A stretch of DNA of 64,000 nt, from positions 186,001-250,000 of the forward strand of contig NZ_FQYP01000009.1 in the NCBI RefSeq assembly GCF_900141785.1, written 5' to 3'. Positions within the stretch are counted from its first letter, which is position 1, and every line of letters starts with the position of its first letter. The DNA is from Aquimarina spongiae. GTDB taxonomy: Bacteria > Bacteroidota > Bacteroidia > Flavobacteriales > Flavobacteriaceae. Below the pieces are notes generated by a model. The model searched no databases, was not told the DNA's origin, and worked only from the letters and a program-made list of their open reading frames with translations. Shown piece by piece: positions 34,740 through 44,486 of the stretch. The position numbers and the translations under genes were made by a program.

Positions 34740-36965
34740 TTAAGAGCCAGGTTGGTGCTTTCTTTTTACAAGATGTTTGAATATAGCATTACGTAAATCC
34801 ATTTTAAGTAACGGTTTATTAAGTAAATCATTCATACCTGCTTTTCTGCATTCTTCTTCTACTTCGCTTAATTCTGATGCAGTAAGGGCGATAATAGGGA
34901 TAATAGTATCAAACTCGCGAATTTTTAAAGTGGCTTGCATACCATCCAGCACAGGCATATTAATGTCCATTAGAATCAGGTCGAAATTTTCTTTTTTCAA
35001 AATTTCGAGCACTTCTTCTCCGTTTTCTACAATAGTTGATTTGCAACCAATTTGAGTAAGCAGTTTTTTGGTTACCATCTGATTGATTTTGTTGTCTTCG
35101 GCAATCAAGATGTGAGCAGAAATGGTGTGACTAACTTCCATATCTGCAGGCAGGCCAGGAGTACCGTTTAACTGATCGGCAATTTGTAAATCGACATCAA
35201 AGTAAAAGCGGGTTCCTTGTTTTTTGTTACTTTCAAATTGAATCCTGCTGTTCATTAATCCTAACAATCGTTTTACGATAGCCAATCCTAACCCTGTTCC
35301 TTGTTTGTTGCTGTAAATACTTCCGATTTGAGAGAATTCTTCAAAAATATATTCTTTCTGATCTTCTGGAATTCCTATTCCTGTATCTTCGACTTCAAAT
35401 CGAAGAGTAACCCTATCGGCAGAGGTAGTAATTGGTTTGACTCGAAGCCAGATCTTTCCATCAACAGTAAATTTTATCGCATTGTTGATCAGATTGATTA
35501 GGATTTCGGAGATTCTTAACGGATCAATCAACAACGAATTAGGGATGGAGTGATTGTATTCAAAAATCAACTCATTTCCTTTTTCTCCAGATTGAAATTC
35601 GAAGGACTGCAATATGTTTTTTGTTAGCGAAGCTAGATTGGTAGGGGTTTGTGTAAGATCTGTCTTTTCTGAATCTATTTTACTAATTTTTAAGACCTTG
35701 TTGACCAGGTTTAACAAATGGTCTGCAGAAAACTTTAAGGAATTGAGCAGCTTTTTGTCGTTGTCGGACTGTTTGTTGTTTTCTATCAACAGAGACGAAA
35801 TACCAATCACTCCATATAGCGGAGTTCTAAGTTCATGACTTACCGTAGAAATAAACTGTGACTTGATGTTACTCAATTTCTCGGCCTGAAGCTTGGCTTG
35901 ATTCAGTTCAGCATTTTTAGCTTCAAGAATTTCACTTGCTTTCTTCTTCGATATATATCCCCGGTAATAAAAGAAAACTACAAAAATGAGTAAAACAAGT
36001 GCTGCCAAAGAAATGGTAATAATAGTTTTATTACTTCGATCAATATTTTGTAGTAGTTCTTTTTCTCTTTCTGAAGCGCTTAATTTTCGTTCGTATTCAT
36101 CTACTTTGAACCTGATTTTTGCAATTTCTTCATTTTTCTTCCGAGCGTTTTTAAAAACTTCAAACTCATTCCTCTGCATACTATTTAGATCTTGTATGGC
36201 TTTGGGATAATCACCCATCGCCTGATACATCTCTGATCGATATTGATAAAAATAGCTTTTACCTTTCAGCCAGTACTTGTCTTCGGTCTCCAACAGGTCG
36301 AAGGTTTTATCATAGTTTTCTTCTGCACTTTCGAAATCTTTCTGATGTGCATAGTTTCTTGCGCGTATTAGGTACAGGGTGCTTCTACCGAGTTGAATAC
36401 TATCTGGGATGATAAGATCCAAACTATCAGCTTCTTTAAGGTAAGGAGCAGCTTCTTCGTACCTATCCAAATCCATAAAGGTCCAAATAAGGTTATGCAA
36501 GGGAATTTGATAATTGTTGGCTGGATTGATTCTTTTGCTGAGTTTTACTCCCTTTTTATAATAAATTAGAGCATTTTCATAATCTTCATTGTCATCATAG
36601 TAGATGTTTCCTAGGCTATGCAGTATATAAGGTAATAGTATTTTTGAAATAGTTTTTTCGCTATGGTCTAAAGCTTTTAAGAGATTAATTTTGGCATTGT
36701 CATAATCAATAATTTCATATTGAATAGTACCCATCATAAAATAAGAATGGGACAAGTAATGATTGTGATTGAGCTCGTTAGCATAGGTGACCGCCTTGAA
36801 GGTAAGTTCTAAGGCCTCATACATATTATTCTCCAACCTTAGTTCTTGAGATTGCTGGATAAGCACATCAAGACTATCTATTTTCTCATAACCTTTATCG
36901 TTTTGAGAAAGCAGAACCGCAGGCATAAGCCAGAGGAGAATGACGATGGTAACTTTTTTCAACAC
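34740..36965 (-). CDS. TPR-containing hybrid histidine kinase/response regulator
   Basis: The 741-residue protein has a signal peptide, a TPR-type helical periplasmic region (about residues 25-300, repeats such as LPYILHSLGNIYYDDNEDYE) and a membrane helix near 315-335. A coiled coil follows, then the phospho-acceptor box FISTVSHELRTPLYGVIG, the ATPase N box (NLINNAIKF), G boxes (DTGIGI, GTGLGLAIVKRLL), and a C-terminal receiver domain with LILMDINMPVLDG and the conserved TASELSE and NKPLLK. There is no DNA-binding domain, so it passes phosphate on or acts as a sensor for an unlinked regulator. It sits in the reverse direction between the nucleotidase pair and pbpC. Its input is unknown. Confidence 0.92.
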   Translation of the reverse strand: MLKKVTIVILLWLMPAVLLSQNDKGYEKIDSLDVLIQQSQELRLENNMYEALELTFKAVTYANELNHNHYLSHSYFMMGTIQYEIIDYDNAKINLLKALDHSEKTISKILLPYILHSLGNIYYDDNEDYENALIYYKKGVKLSKRINPANNYQIPLHNLIWTFMDLDRYEEAAPYLKEADSLDLIIPDSIQLGRSTLYLIRARNYAHQKDFESAEENYDKTFDLLETEDKYWLKGKSYFYQYRSEMYQAMGDYPKAIQDLNSMQRNEFEVFKNARKKNEEIAKIRFKVDEYERKLSASEREKELLQNIDRSNKTIITISLAALVLLIFVVFFYYRGYISKKKASEILEAKNAELNQAKLQAEKLSNIKSQFISTVSHELRTPLYGVIGISSLLIENNKQSDNDKKLLNSLKFSADHLLNLVNKVLKISKIDSEKTDLTQTPTNLASLTKNILQSFEFQSGEKGNELIFEYNHSIPNSLLIDPLRISEILINLINNAIKFTVDGKIWLRVKPITTSADRVTLRFEVEDTGIGIPEDQKEYIFEEFSQIGSIYSNKQGTGLGLAIVKRLLGLMNSRIQFESNKKQGTRFYFDVDLQIADQLNGTPGLPADMEVSHTISAHILIAEDNKINQMVTKKLLTQIGCKSTIVENGEEVLEILKKENFDLILMDINMPVLDGMQATLKIREFDTIIPIIALTASELSEVEEECRKAGMNDLLNKPLLKMDLRNAIFKHLVKRKHQPGS

Positions 36966-37265
36966 ACAACAATTTTAATAAAAATACACGGATTGCGTAG
37001 GGGTAATACCCATTATATCAATGACCGACCAATTGTATTTTTACGTTTGAGTCCCTTAATTTTCTCAACCGAACTGAAGAAAAAAAAGCATTTTCTTGTT
37101 TTAAGAGGTTCTTAAATTTAATGAAAATCTGGGATTTATTCGAATAATGATAGCGGTACTTTAATGAATTCTAATAGTTTTGAAGGATAAATACCTGCAT
37201 TTACGCTAATTTTATTTTCTAAACTTGAGAGGTTAGAAAGCGATTACCATAAACAAAGCATATTT
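36966..37265. other. Divergent intergenic region between hybrid kinase and pbpC
   Basis: 300 bp with no gene. I find no exact TAnnTTTG box facing either gene and no inverted repeat longer than a few bases; it presumably holds both promoters in weaker form. Confidence 0.4.
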
Positions 37266-39617
37266 GTGTTTCAGAGAATAAAGACATACATCAAAAACCA
37301 CCCTAAACGTATTGTATTAATAACCATTTTATTGGTGTGGTATTACTTTTCTCTTCCGTCCACATTGTTTAAAGATCCCACGGCAACGGTAGTAGAATCT
37401 GTAGATGGTGAGTTGGTTGGAGCCAAAATAGCAAAGGACGGACAATGGCGTTTTCCGGAAACAGACAGTGTACCTACAAAGTTTGCAAAGTGCATAATTG
37501 CTTTTGAAGACCAGCAGTTTTACAACCATCCCGGATTCAATCCTATTGCAATTGTAGATGCTATGATCGATAATAGTAAAGCAGGTAAAATTGTAAGAGG
37601 AGGAAGTACTTTAACACAACAGGTGATTCGACTATCCAGAAAGGGAAAAAAAAGAACATACTTTGAAAAACTAAAGGAACTCATTTTAGCTACTCGCTTA
37701 GAGTGGGGTAAATCAAAGTCCGACATCCTCAAACTATATGCTTCTCATGCTCCTTTTGGAGGAAACGTTGTTGGGGTCGATATGGCAGCATGGCGTTACT
37801 TTGGGTTGCCTGCGCATCAGCTTTCCTGGGCAGAAAGTGCAACCTTGGCTGTTTTACCCAACGCACCTTCATTGATTTATCCCGGAAAGAATCAAGAGCG
37901 ATTGCTGAAGAAAAGGAATCGATTATTAAAAACATTACTAGAACAGCAGACTATTGATTCATTGACCTATACGCTTTCCATTCAAGAAACTTTACCGCAA
38001 AGGCCATACAGGTTGCCACAGATTGCTCCACATTTGGTGGATAACATTGCAAAAAAACATAAAGGAGAAAGAGTGCAAACTACACTCCGATTAGCGCTTC
38101 AAAAACAAGTCAATGACATTGTAAAAAAACATTATGATCAGCTTCGTCAAAATGAGGTGTATAACATGGCGGTTTTGGTCTTGGATGTAGAAACCAGAAA
38201 TGTATTGAGTTATGTTGGGAACACTCCCACAGATAAGACGCATCAAAAAGATGTGGATATTATACAGGCCCCTCGAAGCACAGGGAGTACTTTAAAACCA
38301 TTATTGTACGCAGCGATGATGGATAAAGGAGAGTTGTTGCCAGAACAATTGGTATCCGATATCCCAACAGTAATAGCAGGGTATAATCCCAAAAACTTCG
38401 ATGAAACCTATAGTGGAGCCGTACCAGCAAATAGGGCATTGGCAAGATCGCTTAATGTGCCCGCAGTACGATTATTACAACAATATGGATTACAGCGTTT
38501 TCGAGATGAGTTGAATGCGTTTCAAATCAAAGATATTCAGTATAGTGCAGATCATTATGGGTTATCCTTGATAGTTGGAGGTGCAGAAGCTAACCTTTGG
38601 GATCTGTGTAAAACTTATGCAGGGATGGCAGGAACGCTGAACCATTTTTTGGAGTCTTCGAGTGAATATTTTACCAATGAATTTGCAGAACCTATCCTTG
38701 AAAAGAATAGTGAGGTTGATTTTGGGAAACCAATCAAAGAAAAATTGATTTTTGGAGCAGGAAGTATTTGGCTCACTTTTGAAGCCATGAAAGAGGTAAA
38801 CCGTCCCGAAGGAGATGATGCTTGGGAATTCTATGATTCTTCCAAAGAAATTGCTTGGAAAACAGGTACCAGTTATGGTAATCGCGATGCATGGGCGATA
38901 GGTGCTACTTCAAAATATGTGGTTGGAGTATGGATCGGAAATGCCGATGGAGAAGGTCGTCCAGAAGTTACTGGCCTAACTGCTGCAGCACCTGTGCTCT
39001 TTGATGTGTTTAATATTGTTCCGGATACAAAATGGTTTGCAACTCCATACGACGATTTGGTTACGACAACAGTATGTGCTCAAAGTGGTCATATAGCTGG
39101 AGAGCATTGTCCTAAAAAAACTATTAATGTTTCGCTTTCTGGAACCAAAACAGAACCTTGTACTTATCATCGATTAATTCATTTGGACAAAGAGCGGAGG
39201 TATCAGGTAAATTCCTCTTGCGAATCTGTAGATAATATGATTCATGAGTCGTGGTTTGTATTACCATCATTGCAAGCATACTATTTCAAAAATAACAATG
39301 CTGATTATCATGAATTACCTTCGTTTCTTCCTGGTTGTAGTACCGTAGATGAAGATCGAATGGATTTTATTTTTCCCAAAGCCAATAGCAGTGTCTACTT
39401 GCCTAAAGGTTTTGATGGTAAAACCAACGAAGTTGTTCTTAAAATTGCACATACCAATCCAGAGGCACAAGTATTCTGGTACGTCGATGAGCAGTTTGTT
39501 GGAGCAACCCGGCAATTTCATGAAATGCCAATCCTACCCGAGCCAGGGAAACATCTGATCACTATTCTGGATGAAAATGGAAATGAGTTAAAGCGGGTTT
39601 TGGAAGTGAAGGAATAG
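37266..39617 (+). CDS. pbpC: Penicillin-binding protein 1C
   Basis: PbpC combines peptidoglycan glycosyltransferase and transpeptidase-like domains anchored in the inner membrane. The 783-residue protein starts with GTG and has a membrane anchor (about 15-32), the GT51 site AFEDQQFYNHPG (near residue 80), the transpeptidase motifs S341TLK and K532TG, and a C-terminal PBP1C domain with conserved Cys. It is the partner expected for the macroglobulin gene upstream. Expression by its own promoter is likely, as the kinase gene is divergent. Confidence 0.94.
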   Translation: MFQRIKTYIKNHPKRIVLITILLVWYYFSLPSTLFKDPTATVVESVDGELVGAKIAKDGQWRFPETDSVPTKFAKCIIAFEDQQFYNHPGFNPIAIVDAMIDNSKAGKIVRGGSTLTQQVIRLSRKGKKRTYFEKLKELILATRLEWGKSKSDILKLYASHAPFGGNVVGVDMAAWRYFGLPAHQLSWAESATLAVLPNAPSLIYPGKNQERLLKKRNRLLKTLLEQQTIDSLTYTLSIQETLPQRPYRLPQIAPHLVDNIAKKHKGERVQTTLRLALQKQVNDIVKKHYDQLRQNEVYNMAVLVLDVETRNVLSYVGNTPTDKTHQKDVDIIQAPRSTGSTLKPLLYAAMMDKGELLPEQLVSDIPTVIAGYNPKNFDETYSGAVPANRALARSLNVPAVRLLQQYGLQRFRDELNAFQIKDIQYSADHYGLSLIVGGAEANLWDLCKTYAGMAGTLNHFLESSSEYFTNEFAEPILEKNSEVDFGKPIKEKLIFGAGSIWLTFEAMKEVNRPEGDDAWEFYDSSKEIAWKTGTSYGNRDAWAIGATSKYVVGVWIGNADGEGRPEVTGLTAAAPVLFDVFNIVPDTKWFATPYDDLVTTTVCAQSGHIAGEHCPKKTINVSLSGTKTEPCTYHRLIHLDKERRYQVNSSCESVDNMIHESWFVLPSLQAYYFKNNNADYHELPSFLPGCSTVDEDRMDFIFPKANSSVYLPKGFDGKTNEVVLKIAHTNPEAQVFWYVDEQFVGATRQFHEMPILPEPGKHLITILDENGNELKRVLEVKE

Positions 39618-39653
39618 TGCGTTATTTCTATATTGGTATTCTTATTTTCTTAA

Positions 39654-39673
39654 TTTAGTCATAAATGACTAAA
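39654..39673. promoter_or_regulatory. Candidate operator of the TetR-type regulator
   Basis: TTTAGTCAT-AA-ATGACTAAA is a perfect 9-bp inverted repeat with a 2-bp spacer, 29 bp upstream of the TATATTTG box. Length and position are those of a TetR-family operator, so autoregulation and control of the whole downstream operon are likely. Confidence 0.7.
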
Positions 39674-39702
39674 AATATTGTTAACTATATAAAATTTATT
39701 TC

Positions 39703-39710
39703 TATATTTG
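39703..39710 (+). promoter_or_regulatory. -7 box of the acyl-CoA operon
   Basis: TATATTTG matches TAnnTTTG. A TTG at 39678-39680 lies 22 bp upstream. The box overlaps a possible TTG start at 39708, which moves the probable start to the GTG at 39726. Confidence 0.65.
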
Positions 39711-39725
39711 AGTAAAAAGGAATAC

Positions 39726-40379
39726 GTGGAAACGAAACAAAGGATACTCAGTCAGGCGCTTAAGGCCTTCAATAAATCGGGATACGGTGCAGTAAATCTA
39801 TTCGAACTTGCAAAATCTTTGGAGATGAGCAGAGGTAATATGACTTATCATTTCAAGGATAAAGAAGCCTTGTTGAAAGCATTGATGGACCAATTATGGG
39901 AAAAGCTAACTAGTGGGCGAGTGGCAAAGGGGATTCCTTCATTTCAGAACTTGCATCACGATGCACAATTGTATTATAAGCTGCAAAAAGAATACTCTTT
40001 TATATTTCATGATAACCAGGTGTTGAAACACAAACTGATTGCACCAAAAATGAAATCCCTTTGTGATAAAACGGTAAAGGATATCGAAACAGCAATTGCA
40101 TTTTCTATCCAGTTAGGAAATATGCAAACAGAACCAGTACCTGGGGTGTACAAAAACCTGGCATTAACATCTTGGATGATGATGTTTTTTTGGTCATCAC
40201 AGCAAATGATTCGAGGAGATAAAACGAAAGAAGATGGAGAGAAGGTAATTTGGAGTTTGTTACTGCCTCATCTTACGGAAAAGGGATTGGCTTCCTTCAA
40301 AAAATTCTTTGGAGATGCTTATTTGGATAGTTTGGGCGAAGGATTTGATCAAACTATGGAATCGTATATCAACTTTTAA
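39726..40379 (+). CDS. TetR-family transcriptional regulator
   Basis: The 218-residue protein has an N-terminal helix-turn-helix (KQRILSQALKAFNKSGYGAV, then LFELAKSLEMSRGNMTYHF-K-D-K-E) typical of TetR regulators, and a helical ligand-binding C-terminal part with little family similarity. I chose the GTG at 39726 because the earlier TTG at 39708 lies inside the -7 box. It is first in the acyl-CoA operon, 9 bp upstream of the ligase, and a perfect palindrome lies upstream. The expected role is repression relieved by an acyl-CoA or substrate, as with AtuR/LiuR-like regulators (inference). Confidence 0.9.
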   Translation: METKQRILSQALKAFNKSGYGAVNLFELAKSLEMSRGNMTYHFKDKEALLKALMDQLWEKLTSGRVAKGIPSFQNLHHDAQLYYKLQKEYSFIFHDNQVLKHKLIAPKMKSLCDKTVKDIETAIAFSIQLGNMQTEPVPGVYKNLALTSWMMMFFWSSQQMIRGDKTKEDGEKVIWSLLLPHLTEKGLASFKKFFGDAYLDSLGEGFDQTMESYINF

Positions 40380-40388
40380 ACTTCAGAT

Positions 40389-42077
40389 ATGGCTAGCATC
40401 GGTATTCCAGATCATGATTCACTCCCAGAGTATTTTTATCATTGGGTGCAGGAAAAGCCTGATGCTCCATTCTTAAAACAACCAAAAGGAACACATTGGA
40501 AAATAGTAACCTTTGGTGAAGCCTACGAGCAGGCTTCAAAAATGGCAAATGCTTTGATCTCTATAGGTTTAAAAAAAGGAGATCATGTAGCCATTTATTC
40601 CAAAAACTGTTATCATTGGATTCTGGCAGATTTGGCCATAATGATGTGTGGGATGGTTTCGGTACCCTTATATCACAACCTTTCTGCAAACCAACTTTCT
40701 ACAGTACTACAGTTGGCTGATGCAAAAGCAGTTTTTATAGGTAAGCTTGATCAATGGTTAGCTCATCCAGAGCATGTACCTAATGATGTTCAAATTATAC
40801 GTTTTCCGTATTATCAAGGCAATGCAGAAGTAACTGAAGGTGTTTTGTGGGACGATTTGGTGAATAGTAATGAACTATTACCAGAAGTTCATGTTCCGGA
40901 TCCAGAAGAACTATGGACCATTTTGTTTACCTCTGGCACTACAGGTACACCAAAAGGAGTAATGCATATCCATAATACTCCGGTGCAGATTATTAAGGAC
41001 GACAGTAAGAATGATTGGGTAGGGATCGCTAAGCATCCAACACCTAATTTATTATCGTATTTGCCGCTAAATCATGTTGCCGAAAAAATAGGAGTATATG
41101 CTGTAGCACTAATGCTTGGTGGAACTGTTTCTTTTGGAGAGAGCATCGATACTTTTGCCAAAAATTTACAAGATACACAACCTACGATCTTTTTTGCAGT
41201 GCCCAGAATTTGGACCAAATTTTATCTTGCAGTTGCCAACAAAATGTCATTAAAAAAACAGAAGCTGCTGTTTAGCATTCCGATCATCTCTGGGATTCTG
41301 AAAAGGAAAATACGATATGGTTTAGGATTGTCGAAAGCCAAAATAGTGGCTACAGGATCTGCGATTACACCCACCTATCTCAAAGTATGGTATGCCGGTC
41401 TGGGGATTCATCTTATCGAAGCCTATGGGATGACCGAAGTTTGTGGTTCGATTACCAATACGCCCATGCTAGATGCACCTAAAGATTCCGTGGGAAAACC
41501 CATCCCAGGTTGTGAGATAAAAATCGCAAAGGATACACAAGAGGTATTAATGAAATCCCCTTATATGATGAAAGGGTACTACAAAGATCCAGAAATGACA
41601 GCAAAAGTGCTAAAGAATGGATGGCTCCATAGCGGTGATAAAGGGAGTTTTGATGAGAATGGTTTCCTAAAAATCATAGGTAGAGTTTCTGATGCTTTTA
41701 AAACAAGCAAAGGAAAATACATTACACCCAATCCTCTCGAAGAAGAAATAGAGAAAAATGTATTAATAGAACAAGTATGTATTGCTGGTTTAGGCATTCC
41801 CCAACCCATTGCGATTGTGAATCTTTCTGAAGTTGCACATGCAACTCCAAAAGAAGAAGTTGAGGTAGCACTGGATCAAACACTTTCCAAATTGAATGAT
41901 ACTTTGGCAAATTATACAAGAGTATCCACCATTGTTATCGATCAGAATACCTGGAATATGGAAAATGCATTCCTTACACCAACATTAAAAATCAGAAGAG
42001 GAGAGATCGATAGGCGATATAGCAAGTACTTTTTGGAGTGGCATGATCGTAATGAAAATATAGTTTGGTATGAGTAA
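40389..42077 (+). CDS. AMP-dependent acyl-CoA ligase
   Basis: Activates a carboxylic acid to acyl-CoA via acyl-AMP. The 562-residue protein shows the AMP-binding loop LFTSGTTGTPKGVMH (near residue 180), the IEAYGMTEVCG motif and the C-terminal hinge motif LHSGDKGSFDENGFLKIIGRVSD with FKTSKGKYI. Size and motifs fit long-chain/very-long-chain ligases (FadD15-like). It overlaps the SDR gene by 8 bp. The substrate cannot be read directly, but it is likely the entry enzyme of the pathway encoded downstream. Confidence 0.93.
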   Translation: MASIGIPDHDSLPEYFYHWVQEKPDAPFLKQPKGTHWKIVTFGEAYEQASKMANALISIGLKKGDHVAIYSKNCYHWILADLAIMMCGMVSVPLYHNLSANQLSTVLQLADAKAVFIGKLDQWLAHPEHVPNDVQIIRFPYYQGNAEVTEGVLWDDLVNSNELLPEVHVPDPEELWTILFTSGTTGTPKGVMHIHNTPVQIIKDDSKNDWVGIAKHPTPNLLSYLPLNHVAEKIGVYAVALMLGGTVSFGESIDTFAKNLQDTQPTIFFAVPRIWTKFYLAVANKMSLKKQKLLFSIPIISGILKRKIRYGLGLSKAKIVATGSAITPTYLKVWYAGLGIHLIEAYGMTEVCGSITNTPMLDAPKDSVGKPIPGCEIKIAKDTQEVLMKSPYMMKGYYKDPEMTAKVLKNGWLHSGDKGSFDENGFLKIIGRVSDAFKTSKGKYITPNPLEEEIEKNVLIEQVCIAGLGIPQPIAIVNLSEVAHATPKEEVEVALDQTLSKLNDTLANYTRVSTIVIDQNTWNMENAFLTPTLKIRRGEIDRRYSKYFLEWHDRNENIVWYE

Positions 42078-42864
42078 AATGGCGCTGATATCAGGAGGTT
42101 CTAGTGGCATCGGGTATTCCCTATCCAGATATTTTGCAAAGGCAGGATACACCCTTCTTTGGGTTTCTCTTTTGCCAGAAGAAATTGAAGTGTCGAAGAA
42201 AAAACTATTGCAAGAAATCGAAGGATGCACGATACATACTCTTGTTGAAGATTTGTCAATAACAAATGCAGCACATAAAGTGCATCAATGGGTTACTAAA
42301 AACGAATGGAGTATTGATGTACTAGTGAATAATGCAGGATTTGGTACCTATGGATATTTGAGCAATACACCTCTAGAAAAAGAACTCAAGATGGTTCATC
42401 TCCATGTGGTATGTGTGTATGAAATGACCAAGTTGTTTCTGAAAGATATGACTAACAAAAACAAGGGGACTATTATCAACATTAGTTCGAATAGTTCTTT
42501 CCAACCAACTCCCAAATTAAGCACTTATGGAGCCACAAAAGCATTTGTTACCCATTTCAGTCGAAGTTTAAATGAAGAATTGAAAATGCAGCAATCGAAG
42601 GTAAAAGTAATTTGTGTATGTCCCGCGGCCATCGAGAATACCAACTTCAAGAAATCAGGGAATATGGAAAAGGTAAGAACGTTTCAAGGTATCGCTGCAA
42701 CAACAGTAGAAGAGGTAGCCAGTGATATCTGGAAAGGGTTTAGTGGCGGAAAAGATTTTATCATAAGTGGTAGAAAGATGAGAATGTTATACCGAATCTC
42801 TGGATTACTTCCCTATAGATTTCAACAGTTTTTAGTCAGAAAAGAAATTAAAGAAATAGCATAA
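42070..42864 (+). CDS. Short-chain dehydrogenase/reductase
   Basis: The 264-residue protein has the SDR cofactor motif LISGGSSGIG, NNAG (about residue 93), and an intact catalytic S-x-Y-x-x-x-K (SSNSSF, then TYGATKAF). The lack of an acidic residue after beta-2 (LLWVSLLPEE) suggests NADP use. It overlaps the ligase stop by 8 bp and its TAATG end shares a base with the carboxylase start, so translation is coupled. It could oxidise a hydroxyacyl intermediate or an alcohol substrate. Confidence 0.9.
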   Translation: MSKMALISGGSSGIGYSLSRYFAKAGYTLLWVSLLPEEIEVSKKKLLQEIEGCTIHTLVEDLSITNAAHKVHQWVTKNEWSIDVLVNNAGFGTYGYLSNTPLEKELKMVHLHVVCVYEMTKLFLKDMTNKNKGTIINISSNSSFQPTPKLSTYGATKAFVTHFSRSLNEELKMQQSKVKVICVCPAAIENTNFKKSGNMEKVRTFQGIAATTVEEVASDIWKGFSGGKDFIISGRKMRMLYRISGLLPYRFQQFLVRKEIKEIA

Positions 42865-44465
42865 TGAGGCCCTTATCATCTACAATTAATACGACAAGTG
42901 AAGCTTTCCGGAAAAATAAGAAAGCCATGCTCGATTTGGTTGCCAAATTAGAGGAACATCTTAAAGAAAGTCGATTTCAAGGGAAGGAAAAATCCATTGA
43001 TAAAGCCAGGAGCAGAGGCAAATTACTCGCACGAGAACGAATCGAATTGTTGTTGGACAAAGACAGTCCTTTTTTAGAACTATTACCACTAGCGGGTATG
43101 CAAAATAAGAATGGTTTTGGGGCTGGTGGAACCAACGTTTCAGGAATCGGGTTGGTACAAGGTAAATTGTGCATGATCAATGCCAATGTAGGAACGCGTA
43201 AAGGAGGATCTGTAGACTATGCAACGGTTTTTAAGGGTTTCCGCATCGCAAAAATTACCAGAGAATGTAGATTGCCTTCTATCAATTTGGTAGAAAGTGG
43301 CGGGGCTAACCTCCCGGACCAGGCCAAAATATTCAATTATGGAGGTGAAGCCTTCAAAGAGATTACCAGACGATCTGAAATGGGCATTCCAACAATATCT
43401 GTAGTATTTGGTAATGCTACGGCAGGGGGAGCGTATGTGCCAGGGATGTCCGACTATGCCATTTTTCAAAAGCAAGCTGCAAAAGTATTCTTGGCGGGAC
43501 CTCCACTAGTAAAAATGGCAACCAATGAAATTGCAACCGACGAGGAACTAGGTGGTGCCGAAATGCACAGTAGAGTATCTGGAGTTTCAGATTATCTGGC
43601 CGAAGATGAAAAGGACGCTATCCGAATCGCCAGAGAGATTATGGAATTTATACCAGCATCCAATCCTCATATGATCCCAGAATTGCCCATCAAAGCACCG
43701 CTTTTTGATGCCGACGAGATTTTAGGTGTAGTCCCAGAAGATAGTAAAACACCATTTGATGTAAGAGAATTGATCATGCGAATTACAGATGGATCCGAAT
43801 TTGCAGAGTTCAAATCTGAGTATGGAAATACAATGGTCTGCGGGTGGACAAAAATTCATGGATACCCCGTGGGGATTTTAGGAAACAACGGTGTTATTTT
43901 TTCAGAATCCGCCAACAAAGCAGCACAATTTATACAACTATCCAATCAAAAAAACATACCCTTATTGTTTTTGCAGAACACCACTGGATATATGGTGGGT
44001 AAAGCTTATGAAGAAGGAGGAATCATAAAAAATGGAGCTAAGCTGATTAATGCAGTTTCTAATAGCAAAGTGCCATCTATTACCTTAATGATCGGGTCTT
44101 CATTTGGAGCAGGTAATTATGGAATGAACGGTAGATCCTATGAGCCTAATTTTCTCTTTTCTTATCCCAATGCAAAAATAGGAGTCATGGGTTCCCAACA
44201 ATTAGCTGGGGTAATGCGGATCATTCAAAAAGCATCGGCAAAAGCCAAAGGAATACCCTATGACGAAGAGCAAGCTAAAATGATCGAAAATATGTTAATC
44301 GCCGAAGCCGAAGCAAAATCTTCTGCGTGGCATTCTACCTCAGAATTATGGGATGATGGGATTATTAATCCTAAAGAAACACGCAATTATTTAGGGTTTT
44401 CACTAGCGGTTTTATACAACCAAGAAATAAAAGGGTCAAATAGTTATGGTGTCTGGAGGCATTAA
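42864..44465 (+). CDS. Acyl-CoA carboxylase, beta (carboxyltransferase) subunit
   Basis: This subunit transfers CO2 from carboxybiotin to an acyl-CoA. The 533-residue protein has both crotonase-like halves with VESGGANLPDQ, NATAGGAYVPGMSDY, LAGPPLVKMATNE, the GGAEMHSRVSG segment and, in the second half, GSSFGAGNYGMNGR and GVMGSQQLAGVM. The ATDEELGGAEMH run and the SDY motif resemble methylcrotonyl-/geranyl-CoA carboxylases more than propionyl-CoA carboxylase. Start and the SDR stop overlap by 1 bp. The alpha subunit gene follows. Confidence 0.93.
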   Translation: MRPLSSTINTTSEAFRKNKKAMLDLVAKLEEHLKESRFQGKEKSIDKARSRGKLLARERIELLLDKDSPFLELLPLAGMQNKNGFGAGGTNVSGIGLVQGKLCMINANVGTRKGGSVDYATVFKGFRIAKITRECRLPSINLVESGGANLPDQAKIFNYGGEAFKEITRRSEMGIPTISVVFGNATAGGAYVPGMSDYAIFQKQAAKVFLAGPPLVKMATNEIATDEELGGAEMHSRVSGVSDYLAEDEKDAIRIAREIMEFIPASNPHMIPELPIKAPLFDADEILGVVPEDSKTPFDVRELIMRITDGSEFAEFKSEYGNTMVCGWTKIHGYPVGILGNNGVIFSESANKAAQFIQLSNQKNIPLLFLQNTTGYMVGKAYEEGGIIKNGAKLINAVSNSKVPSITLMIGSSFGAGNYGMNGRSYEPNFLFSYPNAKIGVMGSQQLAGVMRIIQKASAKAKGIPYDEEQAKMIENMLIAEAEAKSSAWHSTSELWDDGIINPKETRNYLGFSLAVLYNQEIKGSNSYGVWRH

Positions 44466-44486
44466 GAAAAAAGGAACATATTGTAT

